Position numbers and translations under genes: made by a program
Shown here: positions 1 through 8,274 of the stretch, piece by piece
How the letters are laid out: each line of letters opens with the position of its first letter
Position numbering within the stretch: the first letter of the stretch is position 1
The notes under the pieces: generated by a model
The model's database searches: none
What the model saw: the letters and a program-made list of their open reading frames with translations, nothing else
Told to the model about the DNA's origin: nothing
Assembly (NCBI GenBank): GCA_024811115.1
Contig: JAKOGH010000300.1
Span: 1 to 13,242, forward strand
Length of the DNA: 13,242 bases
Reading direction: 5' to 3'
Source of the DNA: Terana coerulea
Lineage: Eukaryota; Basidiomycota; Agaricomycetes; Polyporales; Phanerochaetaceae

Positions 1-679
1 ACCATCATATAGGCGTTATCTAGCACATTACTATGCTATAATTTTCGATACGAACACACGATGAACCACCCAGACCGTTGTCAGTATATTGACGCCTTCT
101 TACGTTCCTGCCGCCCAGCTGTAGGCGCAGATCGCGGTGACGTATTCTTTTTCTATACGTGTTGCAAGCCGTGGAGAACCCGGCAACTATGCTCACACCC
201 CTCAAGTACTTACAACAGATCGTATTACAGTACCATGTCAAACAGGCGTTCTCCGGCGACGTGCAGACGTAAGATAGCAACAAGAGAGAGGCAGCCCATG
301 GCCATCTTCGCTGCGAGACGTCCCGCTGGAGATGCAACACCGACGGCGTGCGATTTCTGCCACCATCTGGCCCGAATCGGTGTGAACGGCAATGCGCTGT
401 CTCCCCTCGGCCGCGATGCCGTGGACAGCGGGGCAGGTGCTGGACATGGTTTGGAGGCGGAATACGTCGGGTGGCTGCTCTGCTCGGGACCTGACAGGCA
501 CGACGTCTGGAGAGGAACGGCCGCCTGTCGCAGGCGGTCTTCAGGCGGTCTCCGAAAATGCGAACTCCTTTAGGAATATACGGAATAGTAACAGCGTTTG
601 CTTTGGCCATCCACATCAGACGCGGCCGCCGCATAGAAGAACAGGCACTTGAGATATCAGGCCGTTCATCTTTCGCGCC

Positions 680-719
680 TGCCCTCTATCGTCTAGATAA
701 ATGATACTGATAGAGGGCA
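680..719. repeat. Perfect 11-bp inverted repeat (hairpin)
   Basis: The arm TGCCCTCTATC (680-690) is matched exactly by its reverse complement GATAGAGGGCA (709-719), with an 18-base A/T-rich spacer. It lies in the gene-free left part of the window. It could be a stem-loop in a transcript, a remnant of a mobile-element end, or chance; no adjoining T-run or gene end gives it an obvious job. Confidence 0.6.
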
Positions 720-1643
720 TGCAAGAAAACGAGGGTGGAACTCGTGCAGATGTCAAAGCGATATGTACGCCTGCTCGCCGATGCGTTCCACACGATATCC
801 AGCGCCGCAGGGGACGAGGGGCACCGAGAGCCGGAGACTTACCAGCTATAGCCGAAGACTAACGCAGGGCGCGATGGTGTGCATCCGACAGCGGGAATGC
901 GGATTCAAGGTCAGCTTGCAGGGTCGCCTGGCCCCTGCGCGCCCGGCCGACGTCGACTTAGTTCGGCAGCTGAGCGCTGAGCGCCCGCTTGCGACGCCAC
1001 AATGGACGGCGGGATCCCGGATGACGGGCGTGGCGATCCGCCGCTGTGGTGGGCCCGCTGGGAAGGTCGGAGAGTGAAGGCGCTGCGACCAGGTGTGCAG
1101 CGGCGTCGTGCAGATATGGCCGTTCTTGTTATGCGAGCAATGGATGCAACGACGTCGAAGGAGGACTTCTCGGGCTGAGTAGTGGTGGATTTGGTGGACG
1201 TCGGTAGAAGAGGTGTAGAGACTCACCCGATTGGATGTATTTTTGTCGTACATGCCATGTCAAAGAGCATCGTTGTGTGGCACCGGGAGAATGCAACAAG
1301 TGCTTTTCGTGTCCGTTGCATTCTGTGCTGAGCATCGAATGTTGAGGACGAAGCTTCTGAGGTGCGAGACGTTGCATTGATGACAAAGATGCCTTGCACA
1401 AATACATTCCGAACACGCTTTCAGAGAGGTATTGATGAAGTAAGCCTGGACTTGCGGGCACTACGTTCCACCGCCGCTAAGACCTGATGATACACGTGAG
1501 CTCGACCGGCTCTTAGTTATGAAGAATACAACTTACCAGGTACCGCACTGTACCTCGCGGCCGCTATCAGAGAAAATGACTCGGCCAGCACAGTTGCTGC
1601 AAGTCACGGCACTGTAGCCTAGTACCGCCGAAGCTAAACCTAG

Positions 1644-2360
1644 GAAGGAAGGATACCTCGAAACCTTGAAGACTCTGTTCCAGTCGATGATCTCGGAGTG
1701 CGCGTTCTGTTTCGTCAGACGGACATAGTGCCGGAGCGGTTAGGCCTTTCTAAGCTGGGCGTTGCATGGTTCACTACGGAAGCTGAAGTCGAATACTGGC
1801 AGATTGTAGGAAGGGAAGCGGTAGAGATTCCCAGTATTCAGTGTGGGGTTCATCCACGGGAGAATCGCTGGAAGACCCGGTAGTATCGGTACGCAAGCAT
1901 CAGAGTATGTGGTGATAGAGCGGTTCTGCACGAAAGCCATGCTCCTAGGCTCCGACGAGAACTGCGGCAGCTGGGTATCTGCAAGAACGACGCCGCAGCT
2001 GAAGCCAACGGGCGCCAGGGTGTCGGTGCGCTTGATCAAGCTCAAGCTCAATCACAGATCAACGGCAGATGCCGCACTACAAAATGGGCGGCAGAGGTAG
2101 GATGCACGTGCGATTCACGTGAGTTCCCCAAGCTTGGCGCGTTCCGCTGTACTTCGCAGTGGGGCACCCAAGCGACGTCTGAGTTGTCCGCCACCCCACA
2201 CCTTGAACTCGGACCACCATCTGCCCGGACGTGCTCGACGGCGGCGGGTCTCACTGCTATTCCGCGAAGCGGCTCTTTTTCATTTCTTGGGACGCCTTCG
2301 CCACGACGAGTTTCCTGCTCACTTCCAAAAAAATCGGCTGAGCCAGCGGGGAAGTGCTGA
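1644..2360 (+). pseudogene. Possible decayed coding frame with one internal stop
   Basis: One forward frame stays open from just after a TAG at 1641 to a TGA at 2358-2360, except for a single TAG at 1881-1883. That is about 237 codons with one stop, which is unusual for non-coding DNA of this composition. The first part includes the peptide VAWFTTEAEVEYWQIVGREA; the second includes the Ala/Gln-rich stretch GALDQAQAQSQING. I recognise no family and see no good intron that removes the stop (the only GT...AG across it is about 24 nt, too short). It could be a decayed gene, an exon pair with structure I missed, or the 5' leader of the acyltransferase gene that is open by chance. Confidence 0.2.
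2105..2121. promoter_or_regulatory. Two CACGTG E-box motifs upstream of the acyltransferase
   Basis: CACGTG occurs at 2105-2110 and again at 2116-2121, about one helical turn apart, some 265-280 bases before the start codon at 2385. In fungi, bHLH factors such as Cbf1 bind CACGTG, and the related Ino2/Ino4 factors control phospholipid genes through a similar core. A regulatory role here is inference from motif and position only. Confidence 0.35.
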
Positions 2361-2384
2361 TACACGCTGGAACTCGCACACACT

Positions 2385-4481
2385 ATGGACGCTCTATTTG
2401 TTCCGCTGGCGCAAGCCACGGGTGCTTCGCTGGATCAAATCAAGGTATGCATGCACCCACTCGGACCCTGGCATTCTGAGTTTGAATTAACCGTCCTTAC
2501 AGCTCATTACTTGTCTTCTGGTCTCATACCCTCTAGGCAGCGTGTTCATCCGGATACCTAACGACAAGCCCAACTTCAAGCATCTGTTCAACGTCTTTGT
2601 CACGCTGGTCTATTTCATACCCGTGTTGAACCTGTGGTCGGGGTTTCTGCAACTACTGCTGGACGTCCTCGGGACGTACTACATCGCGAAGAATGTCAAG
2701 AGCGACAACATGCCATGGGTCGTGTTCGCGTGAGTCCACATGTGTCTATGAATGGGTGTGAAATTGATGGCCCCGTCCCGCGTCCAGGTTTGCTATGGGC
2801 CATCTAACGGTCAAGTGCGTAGTCGTCTCCCTCTTCCCGGGCCGCGAACTGACTCCACCCTGTAGCCATGTCATCCGTGCGCTCTTTAACCTCAGTTACG
2901 AGACGTTTGAGATCACCGGGCCACAGATGGTGCTGGTCATGAAGCTGACGACGTTCGCGTGGAATGTGTATGATGGCCGACGGCCTGTCGAGGTGAGAAA
3001 ACACCCATATACGTGGCTGACATCCCGTGGAGCATCAGCATTAATGTCACGCCAAATATATAGGACCTGGACAAATGGCAGAAGGAGAAGAGAGTCGCTC
3101 AATTCCCGAGCGTCCTCACGTTCCTCGGATATGCGTAAGATGCCCTTACTACCTGCATTCAACGGTGTTCAACTCTTCTCCCCGCAAGGTTTTACTTCCC
3201 GGGCATCCTCGTCGGCCCGTACCTCGAGTTTGCGGACTACATGAACCTAGTTGACGGCTCAGCATACAAAGTTGACAAGCAAGATGAGGAGAAGCGTAAA
3301 TCTGCCACAGTACCCGGCCGATTGGTCCCTCGCGGCCGGAAACGCGTGGCTTATCGAAAGATGGTCATGGGGCTCATCTATCTGGGCCTCTTCGTCGTGC
3401 TTGGCGGTCAGTACAATTTCAGCGTCGCGCTCCAGGACTGGTTCGCACAGAAAAGCCTGCTATATCGGTGTGTGGTAATTTGTCTTCATCTCCGGGATCT
3501 TGACGGAATCTTTGCTTCAGGATTGCCATCTACCAGTTATGTGGCTTCTTCGAGCGCACAAAGTATTATGCCATCTGGACACTCACGGAGGTATGGTCAC
3601 GAAGGACTGTAGCAACCCACGCCCGCTGACGTTCTCCCGTAAAGGGTGCATCTATCCTCACAGGCCTCGGGTTCTCAGGGTTCAAACCAAACGGTGGAAC
3701 TCGCTGGGAAGGTGCGGCGAACGTGAAGGTCTGGACCATCGAGCTCGCACCAAACATGAAGGTCCTCCTCGACTCCTGGAACATGAAGACCAACGTCTGG
3801 CTGCGCGAGTGCGTCTACAAGCGGGTGACCCCCAAGGGCGAGAAGCCCGGCTTCAGGAGCAGCATGATCACCTTTGCCACGAGCGCCTTCTGGGTCAGTT
3901 GACGGCCGTTCATATTGACCTGTCTCCACGCGCACTGACGGCGGCGGCGACAGCACGGGATCGCGGGCGGGTACTACCTCACCTTCCTCTTCGGCGGCTT
4001 CGTGCAGACCGCGGGGCGGCTCGTCCGGAGCCACGTGCGCCCGCTCGTCCTGCCCGCGGCGTACGTCGAGGTCCGCGGCGGGCCCGCGCCGCCGCAGACC
4101 CCGCTCAAGCGGGCGTACGACGCCGTCGGCACGCTCGCGTGCATCCTCGTCCTCAACTTCCTCGCCGCGCCGTTCATGCTGCTCACGTGGCGCGACTCGC
4201 TCCTCTGCTGGCGCCGCCTCGCGTGGTACGGCCTCGCCATGGTCTTCGGCGCCCTCGTCTTCTTCTACGCGGGCGGCGCGCGGCTGCTGAAGCGCGTGCA
4301 GGCCGCGCGGGTTAAGAAAGCGGGCCTGCGGAAGGAGGCTGAAGGGCGTGGTGTGGACGGCACAGTGTATGAAGTGCATGGAGAGGCGAGCACGCCGAGC
4401 TTGGTGCAGACGCTTCCCCCGCTGGACGATGTGGCCCGTGAGGTGGAGAAATCAGAGTTCATGCGCAAGCTGACAACGTAA
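2385..4481 (+). CDS. ALE1: MBOAT lysophospholipid acyltransferase, ALE1/LPT1-like (9 exons)
   Basis: Multi-pass ER membrane enzyme that moves an acyl group from acyl-CoA to a lysophospholipid (Lands cycle remodelling). Exons: 2385-2444, 2503-2729, 2788-2814, 2866-2992, 3064-3134, 3189-3467, 3521-3590, 3645-3893, 3954-4481. Joined they give 1638 nt, a 545-residue protein, with phases that agree throughout and no frame break. All eight introns are GT-AG, 51-71 nt. Family marks: PGILVGPYLEF in the middle, then WNMKTNVWLRE with candidate catalytic Asn333, and SAFWHGIAGGYY where His371 is the invariant MBOAT histidine and is the first codon of the last exon. The yeast enzyme is somewhat longer (about 620 residues). 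The start is the first ATG giving the family-like N-terminus MDALFVPLAQATG. The last exon is much richer in G/C than the earlier ones. Substrate preference cannot be read from the sequence. Confidence 0.93.
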
Positions 4482-4821
4482 AAGGTTCTCATAGCCATAA
4501 GATAGTGCCGCACAATTGCTTACAACTATATCGCTGAGTTATTGACACAATAATCACACCTTCCGCTCCGGCGGACTCTGGGGCTTGTCCAGACTCATGA
4601 AAGGTAGAGGCTGCGATGCCTACTGCACTCTCAGACGTCAGCTGCGTCAAGCCTACATACTTTCTAAGGACTAGCGTAGAGTCCCAAATGCTCCTAAGTT
4701 ATTTACCTTTACTAAACTTTACGTCCTATTCGTATTTGACTGCAATTATCATGTCTCAACAGCTGAGACGAGCACAGCGGGTCTTGCTGAAATATAATTA
4801 TTATACAGCTAAACGTGTTTA
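4482..4821. other. Intergenic, acyltransferase end to tRNA
   Basis: A/T-rich 340-base stretch holding the 3' end of the acyltransferase transcript and the 5' flank of the tRNA gene. I see no coding frame with family resemblance and no repeat. Confidence 0.6.
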
Positions 4822-4921
4822 GGGCGCTTGGCGCAGTGGTAGCGCGCCCGCTTTGCATATCCCGTCAATCGGATTTGAATGTAATTGCGGAAGGCCGTGG
4901 GTTCAATCCCCACAGCGTCCA
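4822..4921 (+). tRNA. tRNA-Ala (anticodon TGC) with a 28-nt intron
   Basis: The cloverleaf can be drawn in full. Acceptor stem 4822-4828 pairs with 4914-4920 (one G-U), with discriminator A at 4921. D stem GCGC/GCGC closes the loop AGTGGTA. Anticodon TGC is at 4854-4856. T stem GTGGG/CCCAC closes loop TTCAATC at 4902-4908. An intron at 4858-4885 follows base 37, the usual eukaryotic place. Internal Pol III promoters are visible: A box TGGCGCAGTGGT (4829-4840) and B box GGTTCAATCC (4900-4909). At the top of the anticodon stem, positions 27 and 43 form a C-A mismatch (4847 and 4891), where I would expect T-A; the rest pairs normally, so the gene looks functional. The CCA end is not encoded, as expected. 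Confidence 0.97.
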
Positions 4922-5415
4922 TAGAAATGGTGATTGATTCACTTTTGACTCTACGAACACCAGATTCCCAAGCAGCCAAGAGTCCACAGAGGACTGGAAG
5001 GCCAAGCAAGAAATCAATTTTAATTTAGACTGATGGACATCATGTCAGGCTTTGTCAGCTGTTGGTGCAGCACAGCGCTTACCTCCCTTCTTTTTCATGG
5101 TTGCGCAGTGCTCACACAGTACCGTAGAGGCCTCATAGCCTCACACTACCATTTGTAGCTTTGGTATGCATACTATGCTCAAAATATATAGAGTGCAGAA
5201 GAAAGCATAAATCGGCGCGGAGATGCTCGAAATCATGTTCGAAGTCGGGCGCCTAAATGAATCCAAGCGCTAAGACCTTCTAGATATAGTTATATCGAGA
5301 TAAAGCGATCCGTTCGTAATCAGCGCAGCCGATACCAACTTGAAGTACATGTACAGGACCCTCACATCTCCAGTGCTCTCCTGTATAACAACAACCTTGC
5401 CAGAAAGTCGCCGCA
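4922..5415. other. Intergenic, tRNA to TAF9, with TATA-like box
   Basis: About 490 bases without a recognisable gene. A TATATA at 5185-5190 lies about 225 bases before the TAF9 start and may belong to its promoter, though that is far for a filamentous fungus. The bases just before the ATG (GCCGCA) make a good start context. Confidence 0.5.
4943..4946 (+). terminator. Pol III terminator (T4) after tRNA-Ala
   Basis: Four T residues, 21 bases past the tRNA end, are the first T-run downstream and fit the minimal RNA polymerase III stop signal. Assigned by position and composition only. Confidence 0.5.
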
Positions 5416-6232
5416 ATGTCACGCCCAAATGCTGCAGACACACTGCCACCGACGGCTAGGTCGATAGCTCTGCTGTTAGCGTCCACGCCAACCGTGCAAG
5501 ATGCGCAACCTGGGGTTCTGCACCAACTGCTGGAGTTCTCGCACCGCTACACGGCACAGGTACTCTCAGACGCGCTCGTGTACGCGGAGCATGCTGGGCG
5601 GTCGGGCAAGATAGACGTGGACGACCTAATACTGGCCGTGCAGGCCCGCGTCGGCTGGGAATTCGGCGGGCGGATACCGAAGGAGGTGCGTGCGCATTCG
5701 CAATGTTTTTCGGGAGAGCTGCTTATGAATGTCACGCTACAGTATATACTCTCGCTCGCAGCCCAAACGAATGCAGTCCCGCTCCCTTCTGTCCCCGAAG
5801 TGTTTGGTGTGCGCCTGCCACCAGCCTCAGAGAGCCTCACCTCCGTCGACTTCGACCTCGTGCCGAACAAGCCACCACCGGGAGTCAAGTTGTATGACGA
5901 GGAGGTCGAAGAGGTCGAGGAGTCGGAGGATGAAGACGAAGACATGGAACCGGCAGCGATTCCTGCGCAAGACTCACAGCTCAAGCAGGAGCAGCCCGTC
6001 CCCGCGCCGATGGGTGCGTTCCAGTCCCCCTGCGGACGTGGACATGATGAGTCCAGTGGTCGCCGCCCCCGAGGAAGGCAGCGAGGGCGAAGACGCAAAT
6101 GGTCTCTTCTCCGGTGGGGAGGAGGAAGAGGAGGAGAGTGGAGATGAAGCCATGAACGTGGTCGCTCCTGTAGGTGATGATGCCTCCGCAGGCGTAAAGC
6201 GGAAATTGGTTGAAGAGGAGGATTATGACTGA
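5416..6232 (+). CDS. TAF9: TAF9, histone-fold subunit of TFIID and SAGA (frame break near 6026-6030)
   Basis: TAF9 pairs with TAF6 through an H3-like histone fold inside TFIID and SAGA in the nucleus. Exon 1 (5416-5685) encodes the histone fold; the intron 5686-5742 (57 nt, GT-AG) is followed by exon 2 starting YILSLAAQTNAVPLP and the conserved FGVRLPP segment. After that comes a long acidic tail ending VKRKLVEEEDYD at the stop 6230-6232. The tail is in a different frame from the rest: the frame used up to about 6024 must lose one base to reach the acidic frame. The simplest place is the five-C run 6026-6030, where one C too many explains everything (protein about 252 residues). Read as written, the frame instead gives an Arg-rich tail ending at 6147. 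A 43-nt GT-AG intron 6014-6056 would also fix the frame but is shorter than every other intron here. The gene is convergent with SEC12, 172 bases apart. Confidence 0.9.
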
Positions 6233-6404
6233 GATGGGAGGCGCGAGTACGCGGACAATACCACAGGTGCTGCAGATCCAAAGTAATGTATTGTAAAGCT
6301 CTAATTGTGATACCACTCTGTACTAGTAAAGGTTCCAGGCGAATGTACGAACAAGGGTCAGATGACAACATAAGATAAACATAGCAGCCGAGCACAGGTC
6401 CCAC

Positions 6405-8037
6405 TCAGAACGCTTGCTGCATTTGTTGGCCGATGATCGCAAAGAGAATGACAAGCAGCGTGACGAAGACGATAATCCAGGAACTCCAAGCTACATCATC
6501 CAGGTTCAGTAACGGATGTGAGAAGTATCGACGGAAAACCTTACAGGCAGCGGCGAGGTTATCGGGCACCGACACGATGCGCACAGTGTTATCTGCACTT
6601 GCAGAAACGAGGAGGTCAGACGTGGGGTTGAAACGCAAGGTAGTCGGTGGGAACTCGTGTGCTTTCAATATCGTCAGTAGTGGCTGTGGGATTCAATGTT
6701 AGCGTATAGCGCTAGATTAACTGGTGCGAAAAACTCACTGCTAATGATTGAGTATCCAGGATGCCAACAGTATAGTCCGATGATCCAAAAGCCAGAAATT
6801 TACCGTTTGCACTGCCAAATACCACACGCAATAAGCATTAATGCAGCTAAGAGGACTTATGATAACACACCTCACGTCAAAACACGTTAGGCCCTTATCG
6901 CTGACTTGACGATGTTTCACAACCTTCCACGAGCTAGTGTCCCATTTGCATATGAATGCCCTTCGGGGAGCGTTCCTTTTCCGAGCATTACGCGGGGGCA
7001 CAGTATTGACGACGGTGTACAGGAACTTGGGGTTCTCTGGGTGATACTTTCCAGAGCGGAAACTGCTTCCAGCGTCGTCACCGGGAAGGTTGGGGCGGTC
7101 GACGGTCTTCACGAGTTCCAATGGTGCAAGCACGGTCTCCTTTTTCTTCCCGGCGGCCTTCTCACTCGTCCCGTCTGCTTGAGACTCGGGGAGAGCGTAT
7201 ACCAGAAGGTTCACTGTAGTTGTCAGGACAAACTACCGCAAGCTGTTATGCCAAGACGAAAACGTTACACCCAGGAACGAACTTACGTGGCTGGATGAGA
7301 ACGAGGCATCGTAGATTTCGCCCTTCTCGAGATGTACCGGACTTGCTATTGGCTCGAGAGATGGAAAGCGGAGTAAAGCTAGCTGTATGCAGACTTGGAG
7401 TCAGTGAGCCATACATCATTATATTAAACCATGGCTCACGTCCTTCGTGCCCGCTACCGCGAGCAATGTGCCATCGGGTGATAGCACGGTGACTTTCTAT
7501 GTGGCTCTGAGTATATGCTGTAATGCGATACAACACTCCTGCGCTCACCTGAAAGTCATCTGTCCCCGAATCCAGTGTTAATGTACTTGAGCTTGCTTGG
7601 AAGGCAAGTCTACGTGTACAACTTCAACGCAGATACGAATGTATTTTGCAAGCCTGAACATACTGGTCATCTTCCACTACAAACTTCCTGCAGTTCTGGT
7701 TGGTGCCAGATTGGAGTGCGTCCTCGGAGCTGTTTATGCCGCACACAATTTGCTTCGTCTCCGGCCAAGCAGCAATGCTCATCGGAGCGTCTTCGCCTTT
7801 CTCCAGCTCGTGCTCATGGACGTGAGTGAGGACTCTGTCCGTCTCGACTTTGTATAGCCTCTATTTATCATGAGCGATCGCCGAACAGTCACCATACGGA
7901 TAACTCACCAGCTTATTCTTGATACCGCTTCGCGACTGTCCGCCACCACCACCAAGCACCAGCTCATTTTGGGAGACGAACGCAGACGAATAGACAGGAA
8001 AGGCAGGCAGCTCGTGCGCCGTGTGTTGGACACGCAT
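6405..8037 (-). CDS. SEC12: SEC12/PREB, Sar1 guanine-nucleotide exchange factor (8 exons)
   Basis: ER membrane WD40 protein that loads GTP onto Sar1 to start COPII coat assembly. Exons in reading order: 8037-7909, 7860-7664, 7609-7549, 7496-7440, 7382-7287, 7232-6871, 6811-6739, 6683-6405. They total 1254 nt, 417 residues, with consistent phases and no frame break. The seven introns are 48-59 nt, all GT-AG. Family marks: N-terminal LVLGGGGGQSRSGIKNKL (residues 26-43), corresponding to the glycine-rich loop of Sec12 that contacts Sar1; propeller repeats such as KVTVLSPDGTLLAVAG and GKFLAFGSSDYTVGILD; then a C-terminal membrane anchor WIIVFVTLLVILFAIIG with a short tail GQQMQQAF, giving a cytosolic propeller and lumenal end. 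The start is fixed by an in-frame TAA four codons upstream. It is divergent from the NIPA gene, with 237 bases between starts. Confidence 0.94.
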
Positions 8038-8274
8038 CGAGAACTTGGCTTATCACAGCGAAGAGTTGCAAGGGTAAGTATGTGCCGTAGTGACGGAGGT
8101 AAGCCCGCGTAAGGACACAACACGAGTAGAGACGTGTAGCGCACACGTGCGAAGAGCGTGGGAATGCTTGACGTCGTGCAGCCAGGATGCGGACTGGCGG
8201 AAGCGCAAGCCGCGGCTCAGACAAGCTCAAGACGCAGCATGCAGCCCGACTGAGGCTCTTTCCTGCTCTCACCC
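8038..8274. promoter_or_regulatory. Shared promoter region SEC12 / NIPA
   Basis: The only space between two divergent start codons, 237 bases, so it must carry both promoters and 5' leaders. It contains one CACGTG at 8144-8149 within a GTGTAGCGCACACG context. No clear TATA box is seen for either gene. A shared regulator is possible but not shown. Confidence 0.5.

Larger units (their letters stand above)
1..2384. other. Region without a recognisable gene
   Basis: No stretch here translates into a protein family I recognise, and I could not build a convincing spliced gene on either strand. Overlapping open frames exist on opposite strands near the left end (170 codons on + from 61 and about 200 on - over 20-634), but their translations are Arg/Cys/Ser-rich with no motif and look non-coding. 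The frame starting at 1644 is listed separately. The last few hundred bases must include the promoter and leader of the acyltransferase gene at 2385. The region may hold decayed genes or old transposon sequence, but I see no terminal repeats or target-site duplications that prove it. Confidence 0.5.

Noticed and set aside
20..634. 204-codon reverse frame and overlapping 170-codon forward frame at the left end
   Set aside because: Both are open over the same bases on opposite strands. Neither translation has membrane, signal or family features, so I cannot call either a gene.
3500..4315. 271-codon forward open frame, very Arg/Ala-rich
   Set aside because: It is an off-frame reading of the GC-rich acyltransferase exons and runs through their introns.
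3675..4379. 234-codon reverse open frame in the acyltransferase
   Set aside because: Antisense shadow of the GC-rich exons; highly charged repeats without a family match.
4809..5009. 66-codon reverse-strand open frame with the peptide DAVGIEPTAFR
   Set aside because: It is antisense to the tRNA-Ala gene. The GIEPTA string is a well-known false translation of reversed tRNA T-arms.
5547..6404. 285-codon reverse-strand open frame over TAF9
   Set aside because: It is the antisense shadow of the acidic TAF9 coding sequence, which reads as Ser-rich low-complexity; no family motif.
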